Below the pieces are notes generated by a model. It was not told the origin of the DNA. It did not search any database and saw only the letters and a program-made list of their open reading frames with translations. Position numbers and translations under genes: made by a program. This document shows positions 17,129 through 24,591 of a stretch of 64,000 bases of DNA, one piece after another (position 1 is the first letter of the stretch; each line of letters opens with the position of its first letter). Source of the stretch: an uncultured Pelagimonas sp. (GTDB lineage Bacteria; Pseudomonadota; Alphaproteobacteria; Rhodobacterales; Rhodobacteraceae); assembly GCA_947497905.1 (NCBI GenBank), contig CANMIH010000001.1, forward strand, positions 1 through 64,000, written 5' to 3'.

Positions 17129-17956
17129 CTAGGCGGCGTCCAGCGGCATCCGCTCGAGCAACATGTCAGCATCGAAATCACGCGCATCCCGCCCGTTGCG
17201 TGCCCCGCGTTTGCGGGCACGGCTTTCAAAACTGCGGCTCATTGCGTCAAGTTTCGCGAGATATTTGCGGCGGGCAGTCCTGAACCCATCATCAAGTTGG
17301 GCTTGCTCTAGGGCCATAGCCTCTTGGTTCAGCAAATCGGTAAGGGTCTGCACAGGAGTGAGAATGCGTGCCAGCTCTTTGGGGCTGTCGGACATAGCAC
17401 GCACCACGCGTTTGATCATGCTGCGGGTGGCCTCCGTCTGACGCGTAACTTCTGCATCGCCCAAAAGCGCAATACGGTCCGTCACTTGGGTCAGAGAGCC
17501 TTCAACGGTTTGGCGCAATGCCTGTGTCTCAAGCCTTTGAACCAGTACCGGGTCATTCACACCTTTGTCGACCATTGGGTCGATACCAAAGGCCAGAACG
17601 CTCAACAAAATAGAGGCAACGCCAAGACCGGCGGGGATCATGAGATTGGCAAAATGATGCCCGGCCAGCACAAATACCATCCCGCCAATCACAACCGATC
17701 CGATCAACTTGCGTGGTAAACGAGGCCGATGCGCTAGCGGTTGAGCGTCATAACGACGGTGGGCACGATGCCCGGCTGAGATCAATCTGACCGCCAGCGA
17801 TAACATGCCCATCAGCAAGAACGCGGTTAGCATGCCCGTCGTGTTGCCCTGCAAAACCCAAAGCACCAGAGGAAAGCCTGCAAGAAACAGGATGTTCAGG
17901 CTCTGGTCAAACTCGGGGGGCTGGAACAGGTGCTCGTGGCGAGAGTGATACGACAT
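17129..17956 (-). CDS. divergent XpaC paralogue
   Basis: A 275-residue protein with the same architecture as the XpaC protein next door: two hydrophobic segments, a basic loop RPRLPRK, and AFGIDPMVDKG opening a helical C-terminal domain, here ending in an Arg-rich tail. Outside these motifs identity looks low, so it is an old duplication. The preceding 65-residue gene ends inside its Shine-Dalgarno (TTCTGAGG), so the two are coupled. It may be a heterologous partner of the first XpaC. Confidence 0.75.
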   Translation of the reverse strand: MSYHSRHEHLFQPPEFDQSLNILFLAGFPLVLWVLQGNTTGMLTAFLLMGMLSLAVRLISAGHRAHRRYDAQPLAHRPRLPRKLIGSVVIGGMVFVLAGHHFANLMIPAGLGVASILLSVLAFGIDPMVDKGVNDPVLVQRLETQALRQTVEGSLTQVTDRIALLGDAEVTRQTEATRSMIKRVVRAMSDSPKELARILTPVQTLTDLLNQEAMALEQAQLDDGFRTARRKYLAKLDAMSRSFESRARKRGARNGRDARDFDADMLLERMPLDAA

Positions 17957-17964
17957 GGCGGGCC

Positions 17965-18162
17965 TCAGAAGCAGCTAAGCGCAAAGATCATTGCCCAAAG
18001 CGTCGCAAAGGCCAGCCGCGGCACCAATTGCCCATCTTCATGGGCGCGAATGGCGGACACAGCCAGAGTATCATAGGCATCCCGCACAACAGCGCGCAGA
18101 TTGCTGACAACGAGGAACAGCGAGGCGACAAGCGTCGCAAGGGCGATCAAAGTAATCATCAT
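17965..18162 (-). CDS. small membrane protein, unknown
   Basis: A 65-residue protein with two predicted transmembrane helices (about 2-22 and 48-64) and a polar middle containing NLRAVVRDAYDTL and RAHEDG. It begins MM; the second ATG (18159) is better spaced from GGAG. It is encoded eight bases before the XpaC paralogue in the same direction and is probably first in that transcript. No family recognised. Confidence 0.6.
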   Translation of the reverse strand: MMITLIALATLVASLFLVVSNLRAVVRDAYDTLAVSAIRAHEDGQLVPRLAFATLWAMIFALSCF

Positions 18163-18227
18163 GCTCTCCGTTCTGCGCGCGAATCCGGGCGAAATCTGGG
18201 CGCGCAGGGGGAGAAATGTTGAAAAGG

Positions 18228-19274
18228 TTAATCGCTTTTGTGGCCACGCCCCGGTTTACGGTTGCGGGTCACCTGTGGACGACCGCCCGGTTTTCCACCG
18301 GGTTTGCCTGCAGGTTTTCCGGGGGGCGAAAAGCGCCGTGAGGTGTCGGAAGCTGCGGGTTTGCTCCGTCCTTTGGGCTTCCCTTTCGTTTCGGGCGCGT
18401 CAGATGGACCTTGGGTGCCGAACTTGCGGGATTTGCCTGAAGGCATAGGTTTGCCTGGGCGTCCACCCGGTTTACCGCCTGGTTTTCCACCGGGACGGCT
18501 GGGGCGCGTGGGTTTGGTCGCTGGTGTCGGTTCTTCAAAGGCCTCGAGACCAAGTTGATCGCGAACGGTTTTGCCGCGCACTTCCTCGACGTCGCCCTGT
18601 TTGATCTGTCCCAGCTGAAACGGTCCATAGGACACGCGGATCAGCCGGTTCACAGTGAGGCCTATATCCGCCATCGCACGGCGAATTTCGCGGTTTTTGC
18701 CTTCTCGCAGGCCAACAGTCAGCCAGGCATTGGCGCCTTGCTGGCGATCAAGATTGACGATCATCGGCTGGAACTTCTGCCCATCCACTTCGATGCCCTT
18801 ACGCAGGGGTTCGAGCGTTTTGTCCTCGGGTCGGCCGTTCACACGCACACGGTATTTGCGCAGCCAGCCAGTGCTGGGCAGTTCAAGCTTGCGCTTGATG
18901 CCGCCGTCGTTTGTCAGCAGCAGAAGACCTTCAGAATTCAAATCCAACCGGCCCACGGTCATGACGCGGGGCATGCCCTCGGGTAGCTCATCAAAAATGG
19001 TTGTCCGCCCTTTTTCGTCCCGTGTGGTTGTCACAAGGCCCGTGGGCTTGTGGTATAGCCACAGGCGCGGGCGTTCGGGCGCGGCCAAAGGAACACCGTC
19101 AACGGTGATCTGATCGCGGTCGGTCACATTCAGCGCCGCGCGCTCGACGGTTTCGCCATTGACCTCGACGCGGCCTTCTTCGATCAGCTTTTCAGCATCA
19201 CGGCGGCTGGCGCGGCCGGAACGGGCGATGACCTTGGCGATGCGATCGCCATCATGTTTAGGTGTCTCTGTCAT
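18228..19274 (-). CDS. rluB: 23S rRNA pseudouridine synthase (RluB type)
   Basis: A 348-residue RNA-modifying enzyme. It has an N-terminal S4 domain (RIAKVIARSGRASRRDAE), then the RsuA/RluB catalytic core with GRLDLNSEGLLLLTND, where the first Asp is the nucleophile, and the REGKNREIRR strand. The last 110 residues are a low-complexity basic tail of GKPGG-type repeats, common in alphaproteobacterial RluB and probably RNA-binding. It is expected to convert U2605 of 23S rRNA. Divergent from tadA. Confidence 0.9.
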   Translation of the reverse strand: MTETPKHDGDRIAKVIARSGRASRRDAEKLIEEGRVEVNGETVERAALNVTDRDQITVDGVPLAAPERPRLWLYHKPTGLVTTTRDEKGRTTIFDELPEGMPRVMTVGRLDLNSEGLLLLTNDGGIKRKLELPSTGWLRKYRVRVNGRPEDKTLEPLRKGIEVDGQKFQPMIVNLDRQQGANAWLTVGLREGKNREIRRAMADIGLTVNRLIRVSYGPFQLGQIKQGDVEEVRGKTVRDQLGLEAFEEPTPATKPTRPSRPGGKPGGKPGGRPGKPMPSGKSRKFGTQGPSDAPETKGKPKGRSKPAASDTSRRFSPPGKPAGKPGGKPGGRPQVTRNRKPGRGHKSD

Positions 19275-19326
19275 GTGAGGGATCTAGCCCATTCCGCTGG
19301 CGTGCGAAAGCGGCTATGACGCGGCA

Positions 19327-19782
19327 ATGCAGTTTCGGACGTATATGGATCAGGCGCTGGACGAGGCGCGGGCCGCTGGTGAGCGCGGCGAAGTGCCTGT
19401 TGGCGCAGTGATTGTTGCGCCCGACGGCAAGATTGTCGCGCGGGCGGGCAATCGCACCCGTGAGCTGAATGACCCAACGGCCCATGCTGAAACCTTGGCG
19501 ATTCGCGCGGCCTGTGCTGCTCTGAAATCGGAACGGCTCCCTGATCACGATCTCTATGTGACGCTTGAGCCCTGCTCGATGTGTGCCAGTGTGATCTCAT
19601 TTGCCCGCATCCGGCGGCTTTATTATGGCGCGAGTGATCCGAAATCCGGGGGGGTCGAGGTTGGCGCGCGTATCTTTGCCCATCCGCAATGCCATCACGT
19701 GCCCGAAATCTACGATGGCCTCTCTGCTGAACCGGCGGCGGCGCTTTTGAAATCCTTTTTTGCGGGACGTCGCGAATGCTGA
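19327..19782 (+). CDS. tadA: tRNA-specific adenosine deaminase
   Basis: A 151-residue zinc deaminase that converts A34 to inosine in tRNA-Arg(ACG), encoded twice at the start of this window. The zinc site is complete: HAE near residue 57 (His ligand plus catalytic Glu) and PCSMC near 86 (two Cys ligands). Length is normal. The last seven bases overlap the start of rluE, so the two RNA-modification genes are coupled. Confidence 0.95.
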   Translation: MQFRTYMDQALDEARAAGERGEVPVGAVIVAPDGKIVARAGNRTRELNDPTAHAETLAIRAACAALKSERLPDHDLYVTLEPCSMCASVISFARIRRLYYGASDPKSGGVEVGARIFAHPQCHHVPEIYDGLSAEPAAALLKSFFAGRREC

Positions 19783-20417
19783 TCCTTTTGAACAAACCCT
19801 TTGGCGTCTTGTCGCAGTTTACCGACAAAGGCACCGAAGGCAGCCCGCGTGAAACCCTGTCCGACTACGTCAACGTGCCCAATGTCTATCCGGCTGGGCG
19901 GCTGGATCGTGACAGCGAGGGCTTGATGCTTTTGACGGATGACGGGCAGCTTCAGGCGCAAATTTCCAGCCCGAAGTTCAAGAAACCAAAGACCTATCTG
20001 GTGCAGGTCGAGGGAACACCTTTGGATGATCAGCTCGCGGCACTGCGTAAGGGTGTTGAGCTAAAGGATGGGCTCACCCGTCCCGCCAAGGTCGAGCAGA
20101 TAGATCCGCCAAAGCTTTGGGAGCGGGATCCGCCAGTGCGGTTTCGCAAGTCCGTGCCAGATCACTGGCTGAAACTGACCATCACCGAAGGGCGCAATCG
20201 TCAGGTGCGTCGCATGACGGCCCATGTCGGTCTTCCCTGTCTGCGTCTGGTGCGGTGGTCTGTGGGCGATTGGACGGTTGAAAATCTGGCTCTGGGGGAA
20301 TGGAAGCAGGTCGATAGCCCGGTCCGCCCGGTGTCGCGCTATCCAACCCCCAAGTATTCGCCAAAACCGCGCAAGCCGCGGGTGAAATACAGCAGTTCCA
20401 AACCCGGGAAATCATAG
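19776..20417 (+). CDS. rluE: rRNA pseudouridine synthase (RluE type)
   Basis: A 213-residue single-domain RsuA-family enzyme without an S4 domain, which points to RluE (U2457 of 23S rRNA). The catalytic segment is GRLDRDSEGLMLLTDDG, and TEGRNRQVRRMTAHVGLPCLRL is the family's second conserved block. The basic C-terminal tail (KPRKPRVKYSSSKPGKS) probably binds RNA. It overlaps tadA by seven bases and ends at a bidirectional hairpin shared with hemF. Confidence 0.88.
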   Translation: MLILLNKPFGVLSQFTDKGTEGSPRETLSDYVNVPNVYPAGRLDRDSEGLMLLTDDGQLQAQISSPKFKKPKTYLVQVEGTPLDDQLAALRKGVELKDGLTRPAKVEQIDPPKLWERDPPVRFRKSVPDHWLKLTITEGRNRQVRRMTAHVGLPCLRLVRWSVGDWTVENLALGEWKQVDSPVRPVSRYPTPKYSPKPRKPRVKYSSSKPGKS

Positions 20418-20437
20418 GGCCGCGCAATGGCGGCCCT
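20416..20437. terminator. hairpin between convergent rluE and hemF
   Basis: AGGGCCGC and GCGGCCCT form an 8-bp stem over a six-base loop, starting in the rluE stop codon and ending ten bases before the hemF stop. It can serve both directions. T runs are weak, so it may be only partly effective. Confidence 0.6.
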
Positions 20438-20446
20438 GACTTTAGA

Positions 20447-21337
20447 TCACACCCATTTGGCCATGGGCGGCAGGCTCATCAGCACCGCATTGGCGTCGTG
20501 TCCGGTGGCCAGACCAAATTTGGTGCCCCGGTCATAGACCAGGTTGTATTCGGCATAGAGGCCACGATGCACCAGCTGGGCGTCCTTGTCGGCTTCATCA
20601 AAGGCGTCGGGGCGGCGCTTTTCAATCAAAGGCAGATAGGCAGGCAGGAAGGCGCGGCCAATGTCCTGGGTCAGGGCAAAGTCTTTTTCCCAGTCCCCGG
20701 TGTTGCGATCATCCATGAAAATGCCGCCCACACCCCGCGCGCGTTTGCGATGGGGAATGTAGAAATACTCATCTGCCCAAGCCTTTAACTCGGGATACAG
20801 CGTCTCGCCATGCGGATCGAGATGGGTTTTCTGCACCGCATGGAAATGCGCGGTGTCATCCTCATATTCGAGGCAGGGGTTCAGGTCGGATCCGCCGCCA
20901 AACCACCAGGCGTTGGGGGTCCAGAACATGCGCGTGTTCATGTGCACCGCCGGGCAATGCGGGTTTTGCATATGCGCCACAAGGCTGATGCCGCTGGCCC
21001 AGAACCGGGGGTCTTTTTCGATGCCCGGAACACCCCGTGCGGCCATGGCTTTTTGTGCGGCCTCCCCCAAAGTGCCGAAAACCGTAGAAACGTTCACGCC
21101 TACCTTTTCGAACACGCGGCCGCCGCGCATGACGCTCATCAGGCCACCACCGGCGTCGCTGCCATCGTCTGAGGCGCGTTTGGTTTCGGTCACCTCAAAA
21201 CGGCCAGCCGCCTGATCGCTGAAGGGGCCCTCGGAATGGCTGTCTTCAAGCCCTTCAAAGGCCGCAACAATGTCGTCGCGCAGCTGGCGGAACCACGCGC
21301 TGGCGCGGGCTTTTTCGTCGGCAAATGCTTGGGTCAT
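20447..21337 (-). CDS. hemF: oxygen-dependent coproporphyrinogen III oxidase
   Basis: A 296-residue cytoplasmic enzyme that oxidatively decarboxylates coproporphyrinogen III to protoporphyrinogen IX in haem synthesis. Typical HemF blocks are visible: HMQNPHCPAVHMNTR, WWFGGGSDLNP and a C-terminal GLATGHDANAVLMSLPP. Length matches the family. HemC and HemE are encoded at about 31 kb, so three haem enzymes lie in this window but not in one operon. An SDR gene lies directly upstream on the same strand. Confidence 0.96.
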   Translation of the reverse strand: MTQAFADEKARASAWFRQLRDDIVAAFEGLEDSHSEGPFSDQAAGRFEVTETKRASDDGSDAGGGLMSVMRGGRVFEKVGVNVSTVFGTLGEAAQKAMAARGVPGIEKDPRFWASGISLVAHMQNPHCPAVHMNTRMFWTPNAWWFGGGSDLNPCLEYEDDTAHFHAVQKTHLDPHGETLYPELKAWADEYFYIPHRKRARGVGGIFMDDRNTGDWEKDFALTQDIGRAFLPAYLPLIEKRRPDAFDEADKDAQLVHRGLYAEYNLVYDRGTKFGLATGHDANAVLMSLPPMAKWV

Positions 21338-21369
21338 TCCATCCTCGGGGCGATTGATACGTCCCGGGT

Positions 21370-22170
21370 TTAATGGACCGGTGCCGCCACGGGATCAAGG
21401 AGGGTGCGACCACCGTCCACAGTCATGACCTGTCCGGTGACAAAACTTGAGCTGTCGCTGGCAAGGAATTGCACTGCTTCTGCCAGCTCTTCTGCCGCTG
21501 CAATGCGTCCCAGAGGCGTGTGGTTTTCGATGTCATCGCGATAGTCGCGATTCTCACGCAGGGTGTTTTGCAGGCTGGCGGACATGACCGAGCCAAAGGC
21601 CACCGAGTTCACGCGAATGCGTTCAGGCGCCAGCGCAACGGCCAAAGACCGCGTCATCTGATCCAGCGCCGCGCAGGATACTGAATAGGCCATCAGGTCG
21701 GGGTGTGTCCGTCGGGCGGCGATTGACGACAGGTTGACGATAGATCCGACTTGACCCTCATCTTGGCCTTCCGCCTGTTTGATCATGCGTTTGGCCACCA
21801 CCTGACTGAGCCGCAGCGAGGTCATCAGGTTCTGTGATAGCATCTGTTCCATCGAGCCATCGTTGAGATCAAGAGGATCGGAGGGCATGGTTTGGCGCGA
21901 CCCATTGACCAGAATGTCCACGCGGTCAAAGGCATCCAAGGTCGCAGACAGCAGATTGGCCATGGTCAGCCGTTCGCGCAGATCGCCTGCGAAATAGCGC
22001 ATGGCACCATCATCGCAATCTGGCCCACATTCTTTGACAAGGCCACTTTCGTCCATATCGGCGAACATCACATTCGCACCCTTGTTCACAAAATGGCGCG
22101 CAATTGCCAGACCGACGCCATTTGCAGCGCCGGTGACAATCGCCGTTTTGCCTTCAATTGAGAAACCCAT
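21370..22170 (-). CDS. short-chain dehydrogenase family protein with altered active site
   Basis: A 266-residue Rossmann-fold SDR. The cofactor motif TGAANGVG is intact and the C-terminal SFVTGQVMTVDGG is typical. The active site is not: NNAG is replaced by NGSR, and the YxxxK motif reads YSVSC, so the catalytic Lys is Cys. The Ser (NLSSIAA) and Tyr remain. Classical oxidoreduction is therefore doubtful; it may bind NAD(P) as a sensor or act on an unusual substrate. It lies 32 bases upstream of hemF on the same strand. Confidence 0.85.
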   Translation of the reverse strand: MGFSIEGKTAIVTGAANGVGLAIARHFVNKGANVMFADMDESGLVKECGPDCDDGAMRYFAGDLRERLTMANLLSATLDAFDRVDILVNGSRQTMPSDPLDLNDGSMEQMLSQNLMTSLRLSQVVAKRMIKQAEGQDEGQVGSIVNLSSIAARRTHPDLMAYSVSCAALDQMTRSLAVALAPERIRVNSVAFGSVMSASLQNTLRENRDYRDDIENHTPLGRIAAAEELAEAVQFLASDSSSFVTGQVMTVDGGRTLLDPVAAPVH

Positions 22171-22209
22171 GATAGCTCCTGTGATGCGTGACGTGGACGT
22201 TAGCCCAGG

Positions 22210-23190
22210 TCAGCGCTTAGTGCGAGTCGGTCGCGTGGCATGGAGGAGCTTGAACGCGCCGGTGCCGCCGATTTCTTTCACATCCCGGAACAGCTCGCCC
22301 AGAACAGTCTCATAGGGCAGATGGCGGTTGGCGACTAAAAAGAGCTGACCAGAGGGGTTCAATGAACGCGCGGCGGCGGCGATAAAGGCCTGACCCAGCT
22401 TTGGATCCCCTTTGCGCCCGGTGTGAAACGGTGGGTTCATGACCACCACATCCATCAGGGCAGGGGACAGCCATGTTGTGGCGTCGGCCCAGTGAAACTC
22501 GGCCCGGTCGTCGGTCACATTTTTACGGGCGCACTTCAGAGCCGAAAGATCGGCCTCAACCAGATGTACGGATTTCACGGCCTCGTTTTTCAGCACTTCA
22601 CGTGACAGCCAGCCCCAGCCGGCGCCAAGATCAGCCACCTGGCCTTTGAGTTTGGGCAGAGCCTCTGCCAGAAGCTTGGATCCAGGGTCTGCTTTGTCCG
22701 CAGAGAACACGCCGGGCGCGGTGAAATCGCCCTCGGGGTTTTCAGACATGTCTGGGCGAAGCCAGTCGATCAGAGCCGAATCGGATTTGAACCAGATGCA
22801 GCGGCCGTGCGCTTTGGGCACCTGTCCCTCAAGGGCGACACGCTTTTTCAGAGCTTTGTGGATCGAATCGACTCCATCGGTTTTTGCACCGATGACAATG
22901 ATCAAACCTTCAGGGGCGGCCTGAACCGCCTGAGCAATGCGGTGCTCGGCCAGATCGCGCGCACGGGGCAGGGTGACAATGGCAACCTCATAGGGGCCCT
23001 GCGCTGATTCACGTGTAACCACGCCGCGCTTGGTCCAGGCATCAAATTCGGGGCGGAATCCCTGAATCACTTCGACCTGAGACGAATCAAGTCCCCCGAG
23101 TCCCTCTTCGATCAGGGCCCCAAACAGCGCAATGCGCCCTTCGGGCAGCACAAGGCCACCCGATTCTTTTGCGTAAACAAGTCTATCCAT
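22210..23190 (-). CDS. class I SAM methyltransferase, RsmC-like (16S rRNA G1207)
   Basis: A 326-residue protein with two methyltransferase-like halves, as in RsmC. The N-terminal half lacks a SAM motif. The C-terminal half has the SAM loop VADLGAGWGWLS and the catalytic NPPFHTG tetrapeptide region of N2-guanine methylases. This supports N2-methylation of a guanine in 16S rRNA. It is monocistronic or reads into the SDR gene 39 bases downstream. The exact target is inferred from family resemblance only. Confidence 0.82.
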   Translation of the reverse strand: MDRLVYAKESGGLVLPEGRIALFGALIEEGLGGLDSSQVEVIQGFRPEFDAWTKRGVVTRESAQGPYEVAIVTLPRARDLAEHRIAQAVQAAPEGLIIVIGAKTDGVDSIHKALKKRVALEGQVPKAHGRCIWFKSDSALIDWLRPDMSENPEGDFTAPGVFSADKADPGSKLLAEALPKLKGQVADLGAGWGWLSREVLKNEAVKSVHLVEADLSALKCARKNVTDDRAEFHWADATTWLSPALMDVVVMNPPFHTGRKGDPKLGQAFIAAAARSLNPSGQLFLVANRHLPYETVLGELFRDVKEIGGTGAFKLLHATRPTRTKR

Positions 23191-23210
23191 ATGGGTTCAG
23201 GCCGCGCGAC

Positions 23211-23537
23211 CTATTCCTTTTCCATGGTGCATTGCAGGGGATGTTGGTGTTTCTGAGCGAAATCCATGACCTGGGTCACTTTGGTTTCGGCGATCTCATG
23301 TGAGAAGACGCCCACAACAGCCACACCTTTTTTATGCACCGTCAGCATGATTTCAAACGCTTGCGCATGGGTCATGCCAAAGAAACGCTCGAGAATATGC
23401 ACCACAAACTCCATCGGAGTGTAGTCATCATTCAACAGCAGAACTTTGTAGAGCGGCGGGCGCTTGGTTTTGGGGCGGGTTTTCACCGCAACTCCGGCAT
23501 CGCCTTCACCATCATCTGGTGGGGTGGTGCCGCTCAT
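23211..23537 (-). CDS. clpS: ATP-dependent Clp protease adaptor ClpS
   Basis: A 108-residue adaptor that hands N-degron substrates to ClpAP. An acidic, flexible N-terminus is followed by the ClpS core [20 protein letters not shown] with the N-degron pocket residues Asn-Asp-Asp, then [13 protein letters not shown]. The start at 23537 (MSGTTPPDD) matches usual ClpS; an in-frame ATG 33 bases upstream lacks support. Divergent from the HAD gene. Confidence 0.93.
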   Translation of the reverse strand: MSGTTPPDDGEGDAGVAVKTRPKTKRPPLYKVLLLNDDYTPMEFVVHILERFFGMTHAQAFEIMLTVHKKGVAVVGVFSHEIAETKVTQVMDFAQKHQHPLQCTMEKE

Positions 23538-23647
23538 GGCATAGGTCCGATCATTAAGGGCGAATGTCATAACAGCTGCGCTTTGCCTTAGTGGAATTAG
23601 CCTGTTTATATAACCTGTCCAGCAGCCGGGAAAAGGGGGGCTGGTCT

Positions 23648-24358
23648 ATGAGGTCAAGAATGCCGCAAAAATTGCAAACAATCGGTTTCGACGCAGATGA
23701 TACGCTTTGGCATAACGAGCGGTTTTTCCATCTCACGCAGGAGAAATTTGCAGAGCTGCTGCGCGAGCACACGGATGTGGCCGATCTGGACGGGAGGCTG
23801 ATGGCTGCGGAACGGCGTAACCTTGGTCACTACGGGTTCGGGGTGAAGGGGTTCACCTTGTCGATGATTGAGACTGCAATCGAGGTCACTGATGGGCGTG
23901 TGCCTTCTGAGGTGATTTCTCAGTTGCTTGAGGCCGGACGTGAGATGCTGGATCACCCGATGGAGCTTTTGCCGCACGCCAGAGAGGCGGTTGAGGCATT
24001 GGCGGGCTCACATCATCTGATGCTGATCACCAAAGGCGATCTGCTTCATCAGGAACGCAAACTGGCGCAGTCCGGTCTGGGGGATCTTTTTGATGGCGTC
24101 GAGATCGTTTCGGACAAGGTGCCAGAAACCTACACGCGGATTTTCTCGGCTACGCCGGGCGGGGTGTCGGGGGCGATGATGGTCGGGAACTCAATGAAAT
24201 CCGATGTGCGACCGGCGATCGAAGTTGGGGCATGGGGCGTTTTTGTGCCGCATGAATTGAGTTGGGATTTCGAACATGCCGAGGCCCCCGATTCGGCGCG
24301 ATATCATGAGCTACCGGATCTCGCTGGCCTGTCAAACTTGGTGGCAAATCTGGATTAG
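23648..24358 (+). CDS. HAD-family hydrolase
   Basis: A 236-residue haloacid dehalogenase-fold phosphatase with all four motifs: motif I DADDTLW (nucleophile and acid-base Asp), motif II LITKGD, a Lys near 159 and motif IV GNSMKSD. The helical cap lies between motifs I and II. The start at 23648 follows an AAAAGGGGGG Shine-Dalgarno; an in-frame ATG 57 bases upstream has none. Substrate unknown. Confidence 0.85.
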   Translation: MRSRMPQKLQTIGFDADDTLWHNERFFHLTQEKFAELLREHTDVADLDGRLMAAERRNLGHYGFGVKGFTLSMIETAIEVTDGRVPSEVISQLLEAGREMLDHPMELLPHAREAVEALAGSHHLMLITKGDLLHQERKLAQSGLGDLFDGVEIVSDKVPETYTRIFSATPGGVSGAMMVGNSMKSDVRPAIEVGAWGVFVPHELSWDFEHAEAPDSARYHELPDLAGLSNLVANLD

Positions 24359-24591
24359 GGTGCCGCCTTAGTTTTGCCACAATTCGCCACATTTCAGTCG
24401 CAATTGCCGGTCTAGGGGGTGCGGTGACCTAGACCGCTAAATCTGGGTGGCTCGGTTAACAAAACCTTGCCAAATTAGCTGGAATTGCAGGGTTTTCTGA
24501 AACCCACCTCCGTGTTACGCTTTTGCCCAATAACCAAGAAAAAGCTCACCGAAAAATCGGGGGCGAGGCAGTAAAAAAGGCAGTATCTACG
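24359..24591 (+). promoter_or_regulatory. control region upstream of D,D-carboxypeptidase
   Basis: About 230 bases without a gene. Two GCCACA half-sites at 24376 and 24386 are exactly 10 bp apart, the direct-repeat spacing used by OmpR-family response regulators. A GGGTTTTCTGAAACCC dyad lies at about 24490-24505. Promoter boxes are not clear. No regulator can be named from sequence. Confidence 0.4.
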
